In this document: positions 11,120 to 22,146 of the stretch, piece after piece
Position numbering within the stretch: the stretch's first letter is position 1
Layout of the letters: each line of letters opens with the position of its first letter
Source of the DNA: Microdochium bolleyi
Taxonomy: Eukaryota; Ascomycota; Sordariomycetes; Xylariales; Microdochiaceae
Direction: 5' to 3'
DNA length: 64,000 nucleotides
NCBI GenBank assembly: GCA_001566295.1
Contig: KQ964246.1
Location: 2,294,001 to 2,358,000, forward strand
Program-made: the position numbers and the translations under genes
Notes under the pieces: generated by a model
Database searches by the model: none
Told to the model about the DNA's origin: nothing
Seen by the model: only the letters and a program-made list of their open reading frames with translations

Positions 11120-12160
11120 GGAGCTGCCGGCGAGGCAGAATCCAGGATGGGGTAAAGCTCGTGATAATCACTCGGAGCACGGCAAGACGGGTTCCTGTAG
11201 TAGGTACCGACCACGAGAGTGTAGGTAGTTGGAGTCGAGGACAATGAGATGGACGCAGCCGCAGCGTCCAAAGAAAAAGAGGAGCCTCTTTATGCCCACC
11301 AGGGAGGCGCGATCGGGGGGCGCCTTACCCCGGCCCGGGCCAGGAGTGGGGTCGAAGGAAAAGAAAAAAAGAAAGAGAACCTCAACTTGGCCGGCCGGCT
11401 CCGCGGCTGCAGGACAAAGCCGCCAAGGCGACGTTAGTCGAGTCTTTTCGGTGCTGCAGCTTCACCGCATGCTCAGTGGTTTTCTTTGCATGGACAGAGG
11501 ACCGCCCGTGTCTGTCTGCCTCTCGGCTGCCACTTGAAGGCAATTGCAAGGTGCCGTGCTGGTGAGACAGCCATGGCTCTCCGGCGCAGACCTTCGGTAG
11601 ATTCGCAGTCAGTCACGCATGCCGTCTCAAAGAGCAGCAGTCTGCACCTGCTGCAACAATCCGTGCATAAGACGACTTGGCCACGCCCTTCACTACAGTG
11701 CGCCCAGCACCCAAGTGTAGAGTTCATCCGCAGCCGCTTTGGGAGCCGGGCGGGATTGTGATTGGCTCCACTCGGTTACCTAATGGCAACCCGGTGCCCG
11801 GGCGCTGTCCGGCGGTCATCCCCGGGACTTGTCCTAGCGGCATCTTCTCCCAAGTCGACGGCAGGGAGACAAGAGGAGAGAAAGGGGAGAGGACAATGAA
11901 GGTCTGGAGTGTCTGCACGCAGGACATTTACACACAACGGAGGAGATAGACGGACGCAGTACGGATGCATGCATGCAGCACGCCGCCCAATGCGACGCAA
12001 CCACCACCACCATGAAGCCCCACACTTCGGCAGCCACACCGGCCTCCCCCGCCAGCACAACCTTGCCCCCAATTCGTAGCAAAAAAATCCACCCCCAACC
12101 CAAATCACATCGGATCTGGGCCCGGAAAAGCCCAAAAAGTAGCCCGGGGGCAAAAGATGA
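11120..12160. other. Upstream region of the MFS gene
   Basis: About 1 kb between the MFS start codon and the 3' end of the tRNA gene. It contains a purine-rich patch (about 11270-11290 and 11350-11380) and a short alternating ATGCATGCATGC run near 11964. No convincing gene was found. Confidence 0.5.
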
Positions 12161-12261
12161 TGATGAGGACGAGACTCGAACTCGCGCGGGTTGCCCCATC
12201 AGGATAACTACTTGTTAAGGTAACCTTAACCTGACGCCATAACCAACTCGGCCACCTCACC
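12161..12261 (-). tRNA. tRNA-Leu(AAG) with a 19-nt intron
   Basis: A 101-nt gene read on the minus strand. The seven-pair acceptor stem is GGTGAGG/CCTCATC, followed by discriminator A. The D arm starts with the A box TGGCCGAGTTGG. The anticodon stem is TCAGG/CCTGA and the loop starts TTAAGG, giving anticodon AAG (12225-12227). A long variable arm (class II) fits Leu. The T arm is GCGAG-TTCGAGT-CTCGT. The intron at 12205-12223 sits one base 3' of the anticodon, the canonical position, and contains CCTTAA, complementary to the anticodon-loop region. CCA is not encoded, as expected. Confidence 0.95.
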
Positions 12262-13262
12262 ATTGTTTGTTGAAGAGGCTGGTCTTTATTGCCATATATA
12301 TAGCAACACTCAGCTGGGAGACACTGCAATCTAGTGTGGTGCCGCAGGGACGTTGAGATGAACGGACTGTTCCGCAACTCTGTGTGGCTCGCAAGTCCCC
12401 TTCTTCTTTCCATGGGTCCTGCTCTTGTGCTGCAACCTACGGTACACATGGCTTACATCTAGAAACAGCGTCAGTGCATGGTGATACACCGCTGTACCTG
12501 CCGCTGCAGAGGTAAAATTTCCCTTTCATGGCCTGCAGTCCGAATGCAACGGTCGTGCTCGTCACGTGTGGACCCTGATCGCACCGATGTTTCCCGCTCC
12601 ATTCATATTGTTTTGCCTCTCGCTGCACATCAAGCAGCCGTTTCTGTCTTCCAGCGAGTCTGGGAAGACTTGGGACACTGTTCCCGGACAACGCTTTTGT
12701 CGGCGTGAATATCTCCAAGCAACCGGGTTGTGGCCCGTCGCGACTCCCTGATCTAGTGGCCAGTGTATTCCGTATGCTCTGGTCAAGCAATCACTTACGC
12801 AAAGTCATGTAGGGGACAATCAACCTCGGAGCGGATGTTTTCTGTGTCTCGCCATCCTCGAAGCGCCGGAGCGGCTGTCGAGTTGTGGCTGATACATATT
12901 CTTCCGTGTTTTCAATTTTTTACCAGTTAATTCAAGCTTTGACCTATATTTTCGCCACAGGTTTCTTGTTCAAAGTATAGCACCCTCTACATTTTCATCA
13001 CATGGAATTCAAAGGGTAGAAAGAAGACTCAAAAATGAATAAGCTAGTCTCTGGTAATGCTTTCCCATTCTACTAATTTCTGTTCATCCCATAACAACCT
13101 AAACCTTGATAAATCATGCATGAAAATATTGGTGTTCTCCAACACACATTCTCCAGGAGAGGCACACACTGGCCTTCGACCCTCGAATCTAGACCTGGTT
13201 ATCTGCGAGGCACCCGCTTCGTCGTCAAATCACCGCAAGCCACCCAGCCGTATATCCACGGC
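12262..13262. other. Gene-free, partly AT-rich interval
   Basis: About 1 kb between the 5' end of the tRNA and the 3' end of the secreted-protein gene. The part from about 12880 to 13140 is clearly AT-rich compared with its surroundings and may be the 3' UTR and terminator region of the minus-strand gene that ends at 13263. No gene was recognised. Confidence 0.5.
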
Positions 13263-13830
13263 TTAGATGATGATCGTGAGAGGAGCTGCAAGACGCACAC
13301 CATGTCAGCCTGACCGCCAACTTTGCGACCCTGGGAAAAGGAGAGGAAGAAGAAGAAGACTCACGAGCCTGGTCGACAATGACCTTCAGCTGGGGCTGCA
13401 GCAGCTGATCGACGAGCGAGCCGAGCGGGAAGTTGGCGACGAGCCCGAGCTTGGCAAAGTCGAGCTGCGCGGCGCCGAGGTTGAGGCGCGAGAGGTCGAG
13501 CCCCGCGGGGAACGCGCCGATGGTGGCCAGCTGCGAGAGCAGGGCGACCTGCTGGAGCTGGAGCAGGCGGGCGACATCGAAGGCCTGCTGCTCGCGGAAG
13601 AGGCCCTGCAGGGCCGCGAGGTCGAGCCGGTTGCGCAGCTGCAGGTTCACGAGGGCCTGCAGGTCTACCTTGTTGACGGCCTGCAGGTACGCGAGGTCCA
13701 GGTCGGCGAAGCGGAAGTTGTTGAAGGCATCGAGCTGGATGGCGGCGGGAGCGGCAGGGGCGGGGGCCGCTGGGGCTGCGAGCACGGCCGAGGCCAGGGA
13801 GAGGATGGAGGTGATGGCGGAGAACTTCAT
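13263..13830 (-). CDS. Small secreted Ala/Leu-rich protein of unknown function
   Basis: It starts MKFSAITSILSLASAVLAAP, a clear signal peptide with cleavage expected after the VLA region, followed by an Ala-Pro spacer. The mature part is made of repeated Leu/Asp/Gln-rich blocks (for example VDLQALVNLQLRNRLDLAAL) and lacks cysteines. A GTGAGT donor starts at 13364. The best acceptor is TTGCAG ending at 13286, 18 nt after a CTGAC branch-site match. Splicing joins VDQA to PPLTIII and stops at 13263-13265, giving about 162 residues. Reading through the intron would give 201 residues with a Cys- and Ser-rich tail. The leader upstream of 13830 has GTAAGC and GTGAGT sites suggesting 5' UTR introns. 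I do not recognise the family, and an effector or wall-associated role is only a guess. Confidence 0.7.
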
Positions 13831-15327
13831 GGTGGCGAGGATTCTGAAAGAAAGAAGTGTTGAAGTATGCGAGTTGGGTATCTTAAAGAGCAGGCGAGTT
13901 GATGCTTAAAGGAATACAGAGACCAGCTGACGGGTGAGATATTAGCGATGCGCTGACCACAGCTTGTTTACGCGCAGTACTCACCTCAGGAACGATAGTG
14001 ATGAATATTAAAGTCAAAGAGCACAGCTGATATCCTTGTGTTAGAGGTTTGTTCCAGAGCATCTTTCGCCGGGATCTGTCAATGCTTACCTCTGAAAGAA
14101 TGAAAAAGAAGTGAAGAGGTTGGTTGAGACTGCAGTTGAGTTGGTTGAGGATGACGAGAACAAAACCAGACACTAGAGTACCAGAGAAGTGTCTCTATAT
14201 GTATGCATGAGAGCTTACCACGTCCGTCAGCTTATTCGATGTAAGGGGCCCTAGGGCATGACCACAGACACAGCAGTGGGCTGCCAAGACCCTCAGGATC
14301 CCTAGAAACTGTCCCGTTGCCCGACAGACTGCCGGATGCGTTTCGATACCGTCGCGGACCTCACAAAAAAAGACATGACACGCGCAAAATCTGTGCCGGC
14401 GTGCCGGGTCTTGCTGTCGGCGAAGGGGAAAATGGGTGGCCAACTGACCGACCCTGGCGGTGCCAAGGCTACGGACACAGCAGCTCCCATCTCGGCAACG
14501 TCCCTCCATCGAACGGCACCACATGAGGCGATCATGACCCCGCGGGCTTCTCGCAGGGTGCTGGGCGGCTCCAGAGTCGTTCATCTGGACAGGAGGTGCC
14601 AGGGTCCTGGCGTTGATCATGCATGGCGCAGGGGGAGGCCGGATGCCGGCTTGCTCCAGCCCGAAGGTGTCGATACCAGATACTACTTTCTGGGTCATGG
14701 CATCCCACTAGCCTACGGTACTGAAGCAGTAGTATTCAGGCTATAATCTGTTGCATGTGATAAATGCAGCTGCGATGTGCTTGCGATGCGCTGTATTGGA
14801 TGGGGCTGTGTTCCAGTAAGACTGACATCGGCGTACAGGCATTACATCATTCGTCATTGCTCGGTGTCAGCTGGGCGGACGCCGGCAGGCTCGAGTATAG
14901 TGTGCCGGACTTACGGCCGTCCCGCATGGTTCTCCATAAGACAAGCTTTTAATGTACGGACGGTGCACCGGATCAGCGCGGGGGGTTCATCTCTAGTGCG
15001 ACAAGGGGGCGACTTTCCTGAAACCGGGTGACGGATTGCCAGGGCTCCCACCCAAGGGGTTCGGCCGATCCAAAATCGTTGCACCAAAAGTTGCATATAG
15101 CCCCTGCGATGTAACCATCGGACGTCTGGCGGCACGCAGGTGCCGGTGCAGTGCGAGGTTGAGATGGCAGGCTCGTTGGGACGACAAACTCCTGATGGCC
15201 CCGAGTCCAAGGGACGGGTTTGGCCAGGGGCTGCTTGTCGGAGAACACTCCGGACCAGCATCGGCCACTGGCCTATTGGTCGCCCTGTGCTCCAGATGGC
15301 CGGGATCGTGAGTTGCCGGCCAGATGG
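13831..15327. other. Upstream region of the secreted-protein gene
   Basis: About 1.5 kb. The first ~350 bp probably contain the spliced 5' UTR of the secreted-protein gene: donor-like GTGAGT and GTAAGC on the minus strand, within about 13970-13985 and 14085-14095. The rest, up to the 3' end of the K+ channel gene, shows no credible coding frame. Confidence 0.45.
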
Positions 15328-18300
15328 TCAGGTAGTCATGTCAGATGACTGGTCAGGCTGCGAAGTGCCTTTCTCCTCCCTAGCCGGCGATTGCAGTCTT
15401 CGGTCGGCGCCTCGATCTGGCTGCCTTCGACTTAGATGTGAATGTGCTTGATCCCCGGCTCTGTGCTGCTCTGAAAGGCCTCGTGCCCCAGCCGACCCCT
15501 CAACATGGTGTTTGTTCTGTACGCATGATTCAATATCGTCAGCCATGAATAGATGCTTGCCCTGAATACGTGATGCTCCTTTGCGCAGGTCAATCACATC
15601 AGTCACACTTACACGTCGGGAATGCCATCTTGAATATCGAGCAAAGCTCTCGCACAGCCGGTCGAGCACCCACTCGGCTTCAGAGACTCCAGCGAGCATC
15701 GGACTATCCTCGCCGATCCAGTCCCAGTGGAGTTGGCCGCTGTCCGCATACTCATCGTCGTCGGCTTCGTCCATTTCCCTCTCCACGGCCTTCTTCACGT
15801 CCTCGAGGTCCCTCTCTCCTTGTTTGTCGGCGACCCCGCCGTGCTCTTTGCTGCGGGCCATTGCCGTGGCTTCGTTGAGACTCTTCCTACCGCTGTATCG
15901 GATCAGCTTGGTGAAGTGCACCCATTCCTCGAAGGAATACTTCTTGGGTGGGTGGAGTTTGACATCGCGGGCGACGAGCGGGATCGCTGCTGACAATTGC
16001 TGGGTAAAGTCGTGGATCGTGAAGCTGTCGTGTAACCGTTGCTTCTTGTTGTCGGCTCTCTGCACTTGGCTAAATCTTGGCGTACTACCGATGTGCCGCG
16101 GCGGATGCATTCGATGATGGCCAACAGAGAAGTCTGGCACGTTTTCCCGCCGAGCGACAACAGATCTGCCGTGCCCCCCGTCCGCCCCCTCGTGATGCTC
16201 TTCCTCCGGTCCCATGTTGTCATCGCTGAGCATGTGATCATCTGGATCCTGAACCTGAAACCCTTCGGCAACTCTTTTCTTTGCATTGCGCCTTTCCACA
16301 AGCCTTGTTGCCCATGATTTCATTCGAGGATTTGCGTCAAGAATGACTTTCAGAACCCCTTTCTGTGGGAGAAGCCAATTTGTCTTGCGGTCTACAAATG
16401 TCACTACTGTGTTTGACATGGACTGGATGAGAATCGTCAGCGAAGGCACGGCGATCAGCGACCAGACGATGAAAACCGGTTTTCCGAGGTTCGATCTCGG
16501 ACTGATATCTCCATATCTGAGCTCTTCCGTATTAGCGCACTGCCGTGCAACGAGATCGGGCGTTTCGAGATGGAAGCTCACCCTATTGTCAGAAGCGATA
16601 CAAAGCAGAAGTACAAGCTGTCAAAATATGTCAGGTTCAACAACCTCGCTTCGGTGTGCATGAAAATGACTCCGCCGAGCAGCCACAGCATGGCGAAGGC
16701 GAGAATCGATAGCAGCAGAGCCGTATAGGACTTGAATCTGCTCGTGTCCTTCTGGATGGCTCGCATGGCATTGAAGCGATCCTCCTCTTCCCGTAGGATC
16801 AGTAGTTTGCGTCGAGACCCGTTCAGCCCGTGTGCAATGCTGCTCAGGGTAGGCGCTCTGGAGAGTCGCCGAAGTCGCTCCGTGCCCGGCTCGCTCAGTG
16901 TCTGCACTCGAGCCCGCAGGTGTGGTTGATGTTCGGAAAAGGTCAGCGTCCCCCTCCTCTGCTTGAACTTTCCGTAGTACTTTATGTCCGATAACGAGCC
17001 GGAGCGAGATTGCCCCGAACTGGTGGATGTTCCGGGCTGCAGATCTCGCAACCCAAGTCGTTCCCTGAGCTCTTTTTCCGACGTCACAGACCGACCGATG
17101 GTCATTTCTCTGTGCCGTGCCTGATATTTCTTTACAATGTTGTCCGACGAGATAGATGCTCCAAACTGTGCTATCCGGCCAATGACCAAACCGAGCTGAA
17201 TGACCCCGATAGGGACATAGATGAATAAGAACCCGCGGCCCGCGTTGGTCGTGGGTACAAGATCACCGTATCCGATCGTCAAAATGCTCTTGCCTATCCA
17301 TCAGCGGATTTCTCGAGTCACCAACGGTTCGGATCACTTACGACATGACAATAATACAGGGCGTCAGCATATGACCAGCGTTCTAGGCGCTCGTAGATGC
17401 CGGCTCCGCTTCCGAGCCACACACAGTACAACGTCGTTTGCAGAATCAAAGTCCGCTGGTCGTCATTCAAGTCGAAGTCCTGCGGATAATGCCCAAGGAG
17501 ATAGCCAGCCATGTTTGTCATGAGCATGAGCGCGCCGAACAAGTACGTGCCGGCCGCCAGCACTGCGTACCAGTATCCCTGGCCATATATTTCGGCAGGC
17601 CCGATCGGGGGGCTGTACAGTGCCAAGCTCACTGTGATTGCGATGAGCTTGAGCGGAAGTGGCCGTTAGCACCATCATCGCTGTTCCTCGATTGTGCAGG
17701 ATCATAGGGCTCCAGTTGACTGACAATTCCGGACGACAGGGTCCATAGGATAATGGAGAGTGGCAGTGCGACGATATAACGCACTCTGCCAATGAAATGG
17801 AGGAGAAGAAGGATGTTGCCAAGAAATCCGCATCCGAGGGAGACGGAGTTCCACGTAATGGCCCTATGTCTCTGTTAGCCACCCTTCAAGAGCCGGATTT
17901 TAGAAACCAGCTGTAGGCTCCCAAGGCGTTTACGTCCTGCATACAGGCGTTGGACAGTCAGAGAACTGCTTGGGACATGCTATGCTTACCACTGAGGATC
18001 TCGCACTGGAGTGCCAAACTGGTCAGCGCCTTCCGGCAGCTCGCCATTGTTGGGGAGAGTCGCTCTCCAGGCATTGACGAGCGCTGCGATGGAGAGAACA
18101 TTGGACAATGGCCCCTGGGTTGCGGCGATCAGAGGTACAGCCGTCGCCGAGAACCACCAGTCTCTGAGAATCAACAGGGAGAGATCGCGTCAGCGTGCTG
18201 CTCTCGAGGTGTGTTGGTGCATGCACCATTTTTGCAGACGACAGTGAGAACTGGGTGCGAAACTCGAAAGGAAAGAGGTCCGGGTGCAGGCAAAGGCAAT

Positions 18301-18477
18301 GCTGGGACGAGGACAAATCCTGGACAAGACTCACTGCGGCAAATCATCCGTAGACCCTCGCAGCTTGAGAGGACCGAGCCTGCGGACATATTGACTGTCT
18401 AGTCTCTTGAGCGCAGGACCACCGCCGCCGTTGTCGCCTCGTCGCAAGGCCGTTGTCGATGTGTGCTGAGAAGCCAT
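15328..18477 (-). CDS. TOK1: Outward-rectifier two-pore-domain K+ channel, TOK type
   Basis: Fungal potassium channel with eight membrane helices and two pore loops. Exons read on the minus strand: 18477-18335, 18163-17990, 17863-17725, 17647-17342, 17288-16582, 16516-15328, with GT/AG junctions and frame kept throughout (about 885 residues). Exons 2-4 encode helices such as DWWFSATAVPLIAATQGP and the segment AITWNSVSLGCGFLGN. Selectivity filter 1 is SILTIGYGDLVPTT at the start of exon 5. Filter 2, LLTIGYGDIS, is split by the last clear intron. The charged cytosolic C-tail of ~370 residues is rich in Asp/Glu/Arg. A GTAAGT...TTCAG segment in the tail (about 15569-15619, 51 nt) could be a further in-frame intron, giving about 868 residues. 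Both filters are intact, so the channel should be K+ selective. Confidence 0.92.
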
Positions 18478-19666
18478 TGTATCTGGGGCGCCCTGTGTTC
18501 CTCGATGGTTCAGCTTGCGGCATTTGCGGTATCTCAGCAATCTGCATCGCTGTTAAGCCCGAGAGGACTATAGACGGAGTTGTGCACTACTCGCGAACCT
18601 GGTCAGCGCTCAGCACGGAGAGGTAAGCTGGAAAGCTGAGCGACCATGAACATGGTAAGGAAGGTGCGATCAATCTGGCCTCGCGACGTTCCGCCAGCAA
18701 AAGCACGAAAATTGCATTGTTCCGGAAAACAAAGACGCCAGGCTTTGAACAATAGAAGCAAATTGGCTACCCGTGTAAGCGCAGGCAGGCTGGCCAGCAG
18801 GTTGTGCGGACCCGAGGCGGCGCCGGTGCATGTTCACTAGGCGGAAACCTTCTGGGACGCCGTTGAACGGCGTAGGTCTAGGGTCGTGGTCCATGACGCA
18901 AGCCTTTGTGGCAAGCTGTAGCAGAATGCAAGCAGTGTGGGTTCCTCGTAGCTTACGCTTTGCTGGTAGCCGTGTCAATGTGGCTTGATAAGTGAATGAA
19001 TGCATGAAGATAAGGTCAAGAGTCATGCTCGCCGAGCACCTCAGTCAGCAACTCTGCGGTGCTTACGGACACAACACTATTCGCGTGCGTGTAGAACTGG
19101 CCACACCCCAAGAACCCAAATTTTCTTTCCTGGCCGAGTTCCCCAAGGCCCCTGCAAACATGGGGGGCACGGTTACAAATGGCGAGCATCTTTTTCCCCT
19201 TGGGAACGCTGTGGCTGGCAGGACTCCCGCCCGCGGATATATAATGGGTACAGGACAGAGCTCATAGGAAGTCAACAATATGCCTTGAGGTTTTCAGGAC
19301 TTTCAAGGTCTTTTCTGTATCCTGGGCTCTATGTGTCTGCTCATACGCCCATGTGCACCACCCCTCCAAACACCCCCGGAATTCGTCTACCCTGGTGATG
19401 TGAGATCACGATCCAGCAGTACTTGAAGCCGGGACAATGCGTATGAGGTAGGAACGAAAGCGTGTTAGATGAGTTCGTACCCAAATTGTTGAGTAGTACG
19501 GTGATGCATTTGTCTTCATACAACGTTTTGCAGAAAGGAGAGTTATCCAGGCGTCTATCATGTTTCTAACCCATCTCCTTCCAAATCATCCCAGATTCTC
19601 ATGGTACAAGACATCATAAGGTGTCGTTCTGTTGATACACAGTAGCCCACGGCGTCCGGTGGCTGG
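18478..19666. other. Upstream region of the K+ channel gene
   Basis: About 1.2 kb between two minus-strand genes. It should contain the channel promoter and the 3' UTR of the MRX19-like gene. Only short, compositionally random frames are present. Confidence 0.5.
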
Positions 19667-20555
19667 TCATGGCTTCTTGTCGTCGTCGTCGTCGTCGGTC
19701 TTTTCCTTCGGGTGAGGAATAGTCTGGTGGTTGTCGGGTCCTTGCCGCTCTTTGCTGATGGCATTCTCGACCTGCCAGATCGCGCGCTCCAACTCGACCT
19801 CAAGCTCTGGGATCTCGAGAGCCTTGACAAGTTCCCTGCCTCTATCCTGCGAGAGCAGGAGTCGCTCCTTCTCCCGGGCTGGATCTTTGCTCGTTTCTGA
19901 CATTTCCGGGTAGATGGAGTTCAGAGTCTGGTTTGGAGCCAGGGAAAGAAGTGTGTTTGAGATGAGAAACTGAATGTGTTTCCCGCCAGCCATGGCACGC
20001 CAATGTGACCAGGCTCGGTACACCAGATAGAAGAAGGGAATGTTGGGTACGCTAGAAAATCTCACAAGTCAGCATCTGGCATCGGAGTTGAGACAGTTTT
20101 GGAGCGTGCGAGACTCACACTGGCACCAGCGCAAAGGGTGCAGAGATGGGCATGCCGACCATGGACCATATCAGCCTGGACCGGTGAAGCTTCTCCCGCT
20201 CCGTGCCGAGCGTCTGCAGGAGCTGCAGCGCTTTTGTCGTGGGTATGATCGAGTCCGGGTATATGAGCTGGGCCTTGTACGTCCCGACGGACTCTTCCTC
20301 ACGCCGCCGCGTGGACAGCGGCGGGACGGACTTGAGTCCCCATTCCTCAAAGGGGATCCTCCTCAGCGCATAGTTGCCATAGTCGACGACTTTGCGCTGC
20401 CAACCCTTTTCCTTCTTCTCCCAGCCTGCCCATAGCTTCGCGGCCCGGACAGTGACCTTGTCTGCGAGGCTCTGTTTGGCCGAGGGCACGACGTGGATCT
20501 TCTGTGCGTAGAGGAGCGTGCGCCGGGTCGAGATGGGGAGCAGGAAGAGGCGCAT
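19667..20555 (-). CDS. Mitochondrial K+/H+ exchange-related protein (Mit_KHE1, MRX19-like)
   Basis: About 273 residues from two exons, 20555-20119 and 20051-19667, with intron 20118-20052 (GTGAGT...TTCTAG). The family core is visible: MRLFLLPISTRRTLLYAQ at the N-terminus, RRIPFEEWGLKSVPP, and across the junction FALVPVVPNIPFFYLVYRAW, followed by SHWRAMAGGKHIQFL. This matches the fungal Mit_KHE1 family, whose yeast member YDL183C/MRX19 is linked to mitochondrial K+/H+ exchange; the biochemical role is unproven. The hydrophobic segment at the junction is a likely membrane helix. The C-terminus is acidic, ending in a run of six Asp then Lys-Lys-Pro, encoded by a GAC-type trinucleotide repeat. 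The ATG at 20555 is chosen because it starts the conserved block. Confidence 0.8.
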
Positions 20556-22146
20556 CTTCACCGCTCAAGACGTCTGGCAAGACCACACACTGCAAATATG
20601 ACTCTCAGCAGAAAGTCTGAATGGTGCAGGTTGTGGTTAACGGGTTGCACAGCGCGGTGCTGCGAGGAAGGCGGACAAGGCCTGGAGAAGAATGATGTAA
20701 TCAAAGTGGGCGCCCCAAAATCACAAGCTTCAAGCTTGCTCACCTACCAAGACAGCGCTAGGAAACGCCCCGTTCTGCCAGTACTGATTCTGTCTTGTGG
20801 TAGAAGCACCGGCTCACTGACGTCGTGTTGTCGAATGGAATGGATCGGAGCAGAAGTTCAAGATGGATCGTCCTGGAGACCAAAACATGGGCACTCTGCA
20901 GTTTATGGGAATTCCAGAATCAGAGATCGCAGGCCCACATGGACCTGGACAGACCCTGGCTGGAGCCCTCGATTTGGCAGGGCAGGCAGGCAGGCAGCTG
21001 CTCCCAACGCCCCAACCAAGGTCGGAGGGGCCTCATTCCACATTGAGCGAGAGGCGATACAGTCCAGGCTTGTCGACGTCCACGGGTGACAATGGCGGCC
21101 TCTGGGGTGCACGAGTCGAGAGGGCCGGCCCCACGCGGGACCTGGGATGAGCTTGTTTCCGGCGCGTGGCGGACAGATTGGCCGAAGGGCCACAAGCGGC
21201 CTCTTTGCCAAGCCCTGCCCGACCAAGACGTCTGCTGCTGCGGACGGGCTCTTGCTGTCTTGCAGCGACTGCCGAGGCGAGGTGACGATTGTTGGTTGCC
21301 CTGCTCCAGAAATCAAGGTTGCGCATCCTGGACCGCCGCGTGGGTCGCGGGTGTCTCTGCTGCATGCACCGCGAGCTTATTGACTGCAATCCCAGCATGG
21401 CCAACCCACGAGCCATGATGCTCGGGAGGAGCAGGTCGCTGCTCAAGTAGGCCTTCCGCGTTCTCCTTGTTGACTCCCCGGGTTCCGTGTTGAGTCCCGT
21501 CTTGGTGAATCAGCGACAGTGGCGCTTTTGTGTGCTCGGGAGCACGCACGCGCCCATAGTCCCGGCGCGACACCCGATCGATCGGCAGGGCAGAGGCTGC
21601 CCAGCCCCATCCAATCTTACTGCGACCTGGATCCTTCCCGTCAGCCTCTCCTCCTCAGCTTCAACCACAATCCTCCTCGTGGCCGCTCCAGGACGGCCGC
21701 TGCCGCCTGCTGCACCCGCCCATGCGCCTAGATCCGACACACGACCTTCTCTCGCTCGATTCTCCTACTTGGCATCTATACACGCTCGACTTCGACGCGG
21801 CATGACGTAATCCATCGTGTCTCTGCTCTTACTCGACCACTGGCGCTGGCTGTTCCCGCTCCCCAACCACGCCTGCTCGCCTTCGTGGCTTGACGCTCAC
21901 TTCCACGAGGTCCTTTCAACCCGCCGACAATATACGGCGCGACTGCCTCGGCTGCAATTTCCTTGCCATCTCTATTCTTCCGACCGCGACGCTCGCCGCT
22001 TGCCTCCACAACTCGCCCTCTCGAGCATGCGGCACTAAGTTTTTGAGCACATCAGCAGCATCCACCCGGCCGGCTCGGTCCGACCAGCGCGCAAACGCAG
22101 ACACCTTTTCCCACCGCCTCCGTGAAAGTGCCACAGCTCACGCATC
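20556..22146. other. Divergent promoter region
   Basis: About 1.6 kb between the divergent MRX19-like gene and the SRF1-like gene. The last ~500 bp before 22147 are pyrimidine-rich, as is common in promoters and leaders of highly expressed filamentous-fungal genes. No gene was recognised. Confidence 0.5.
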
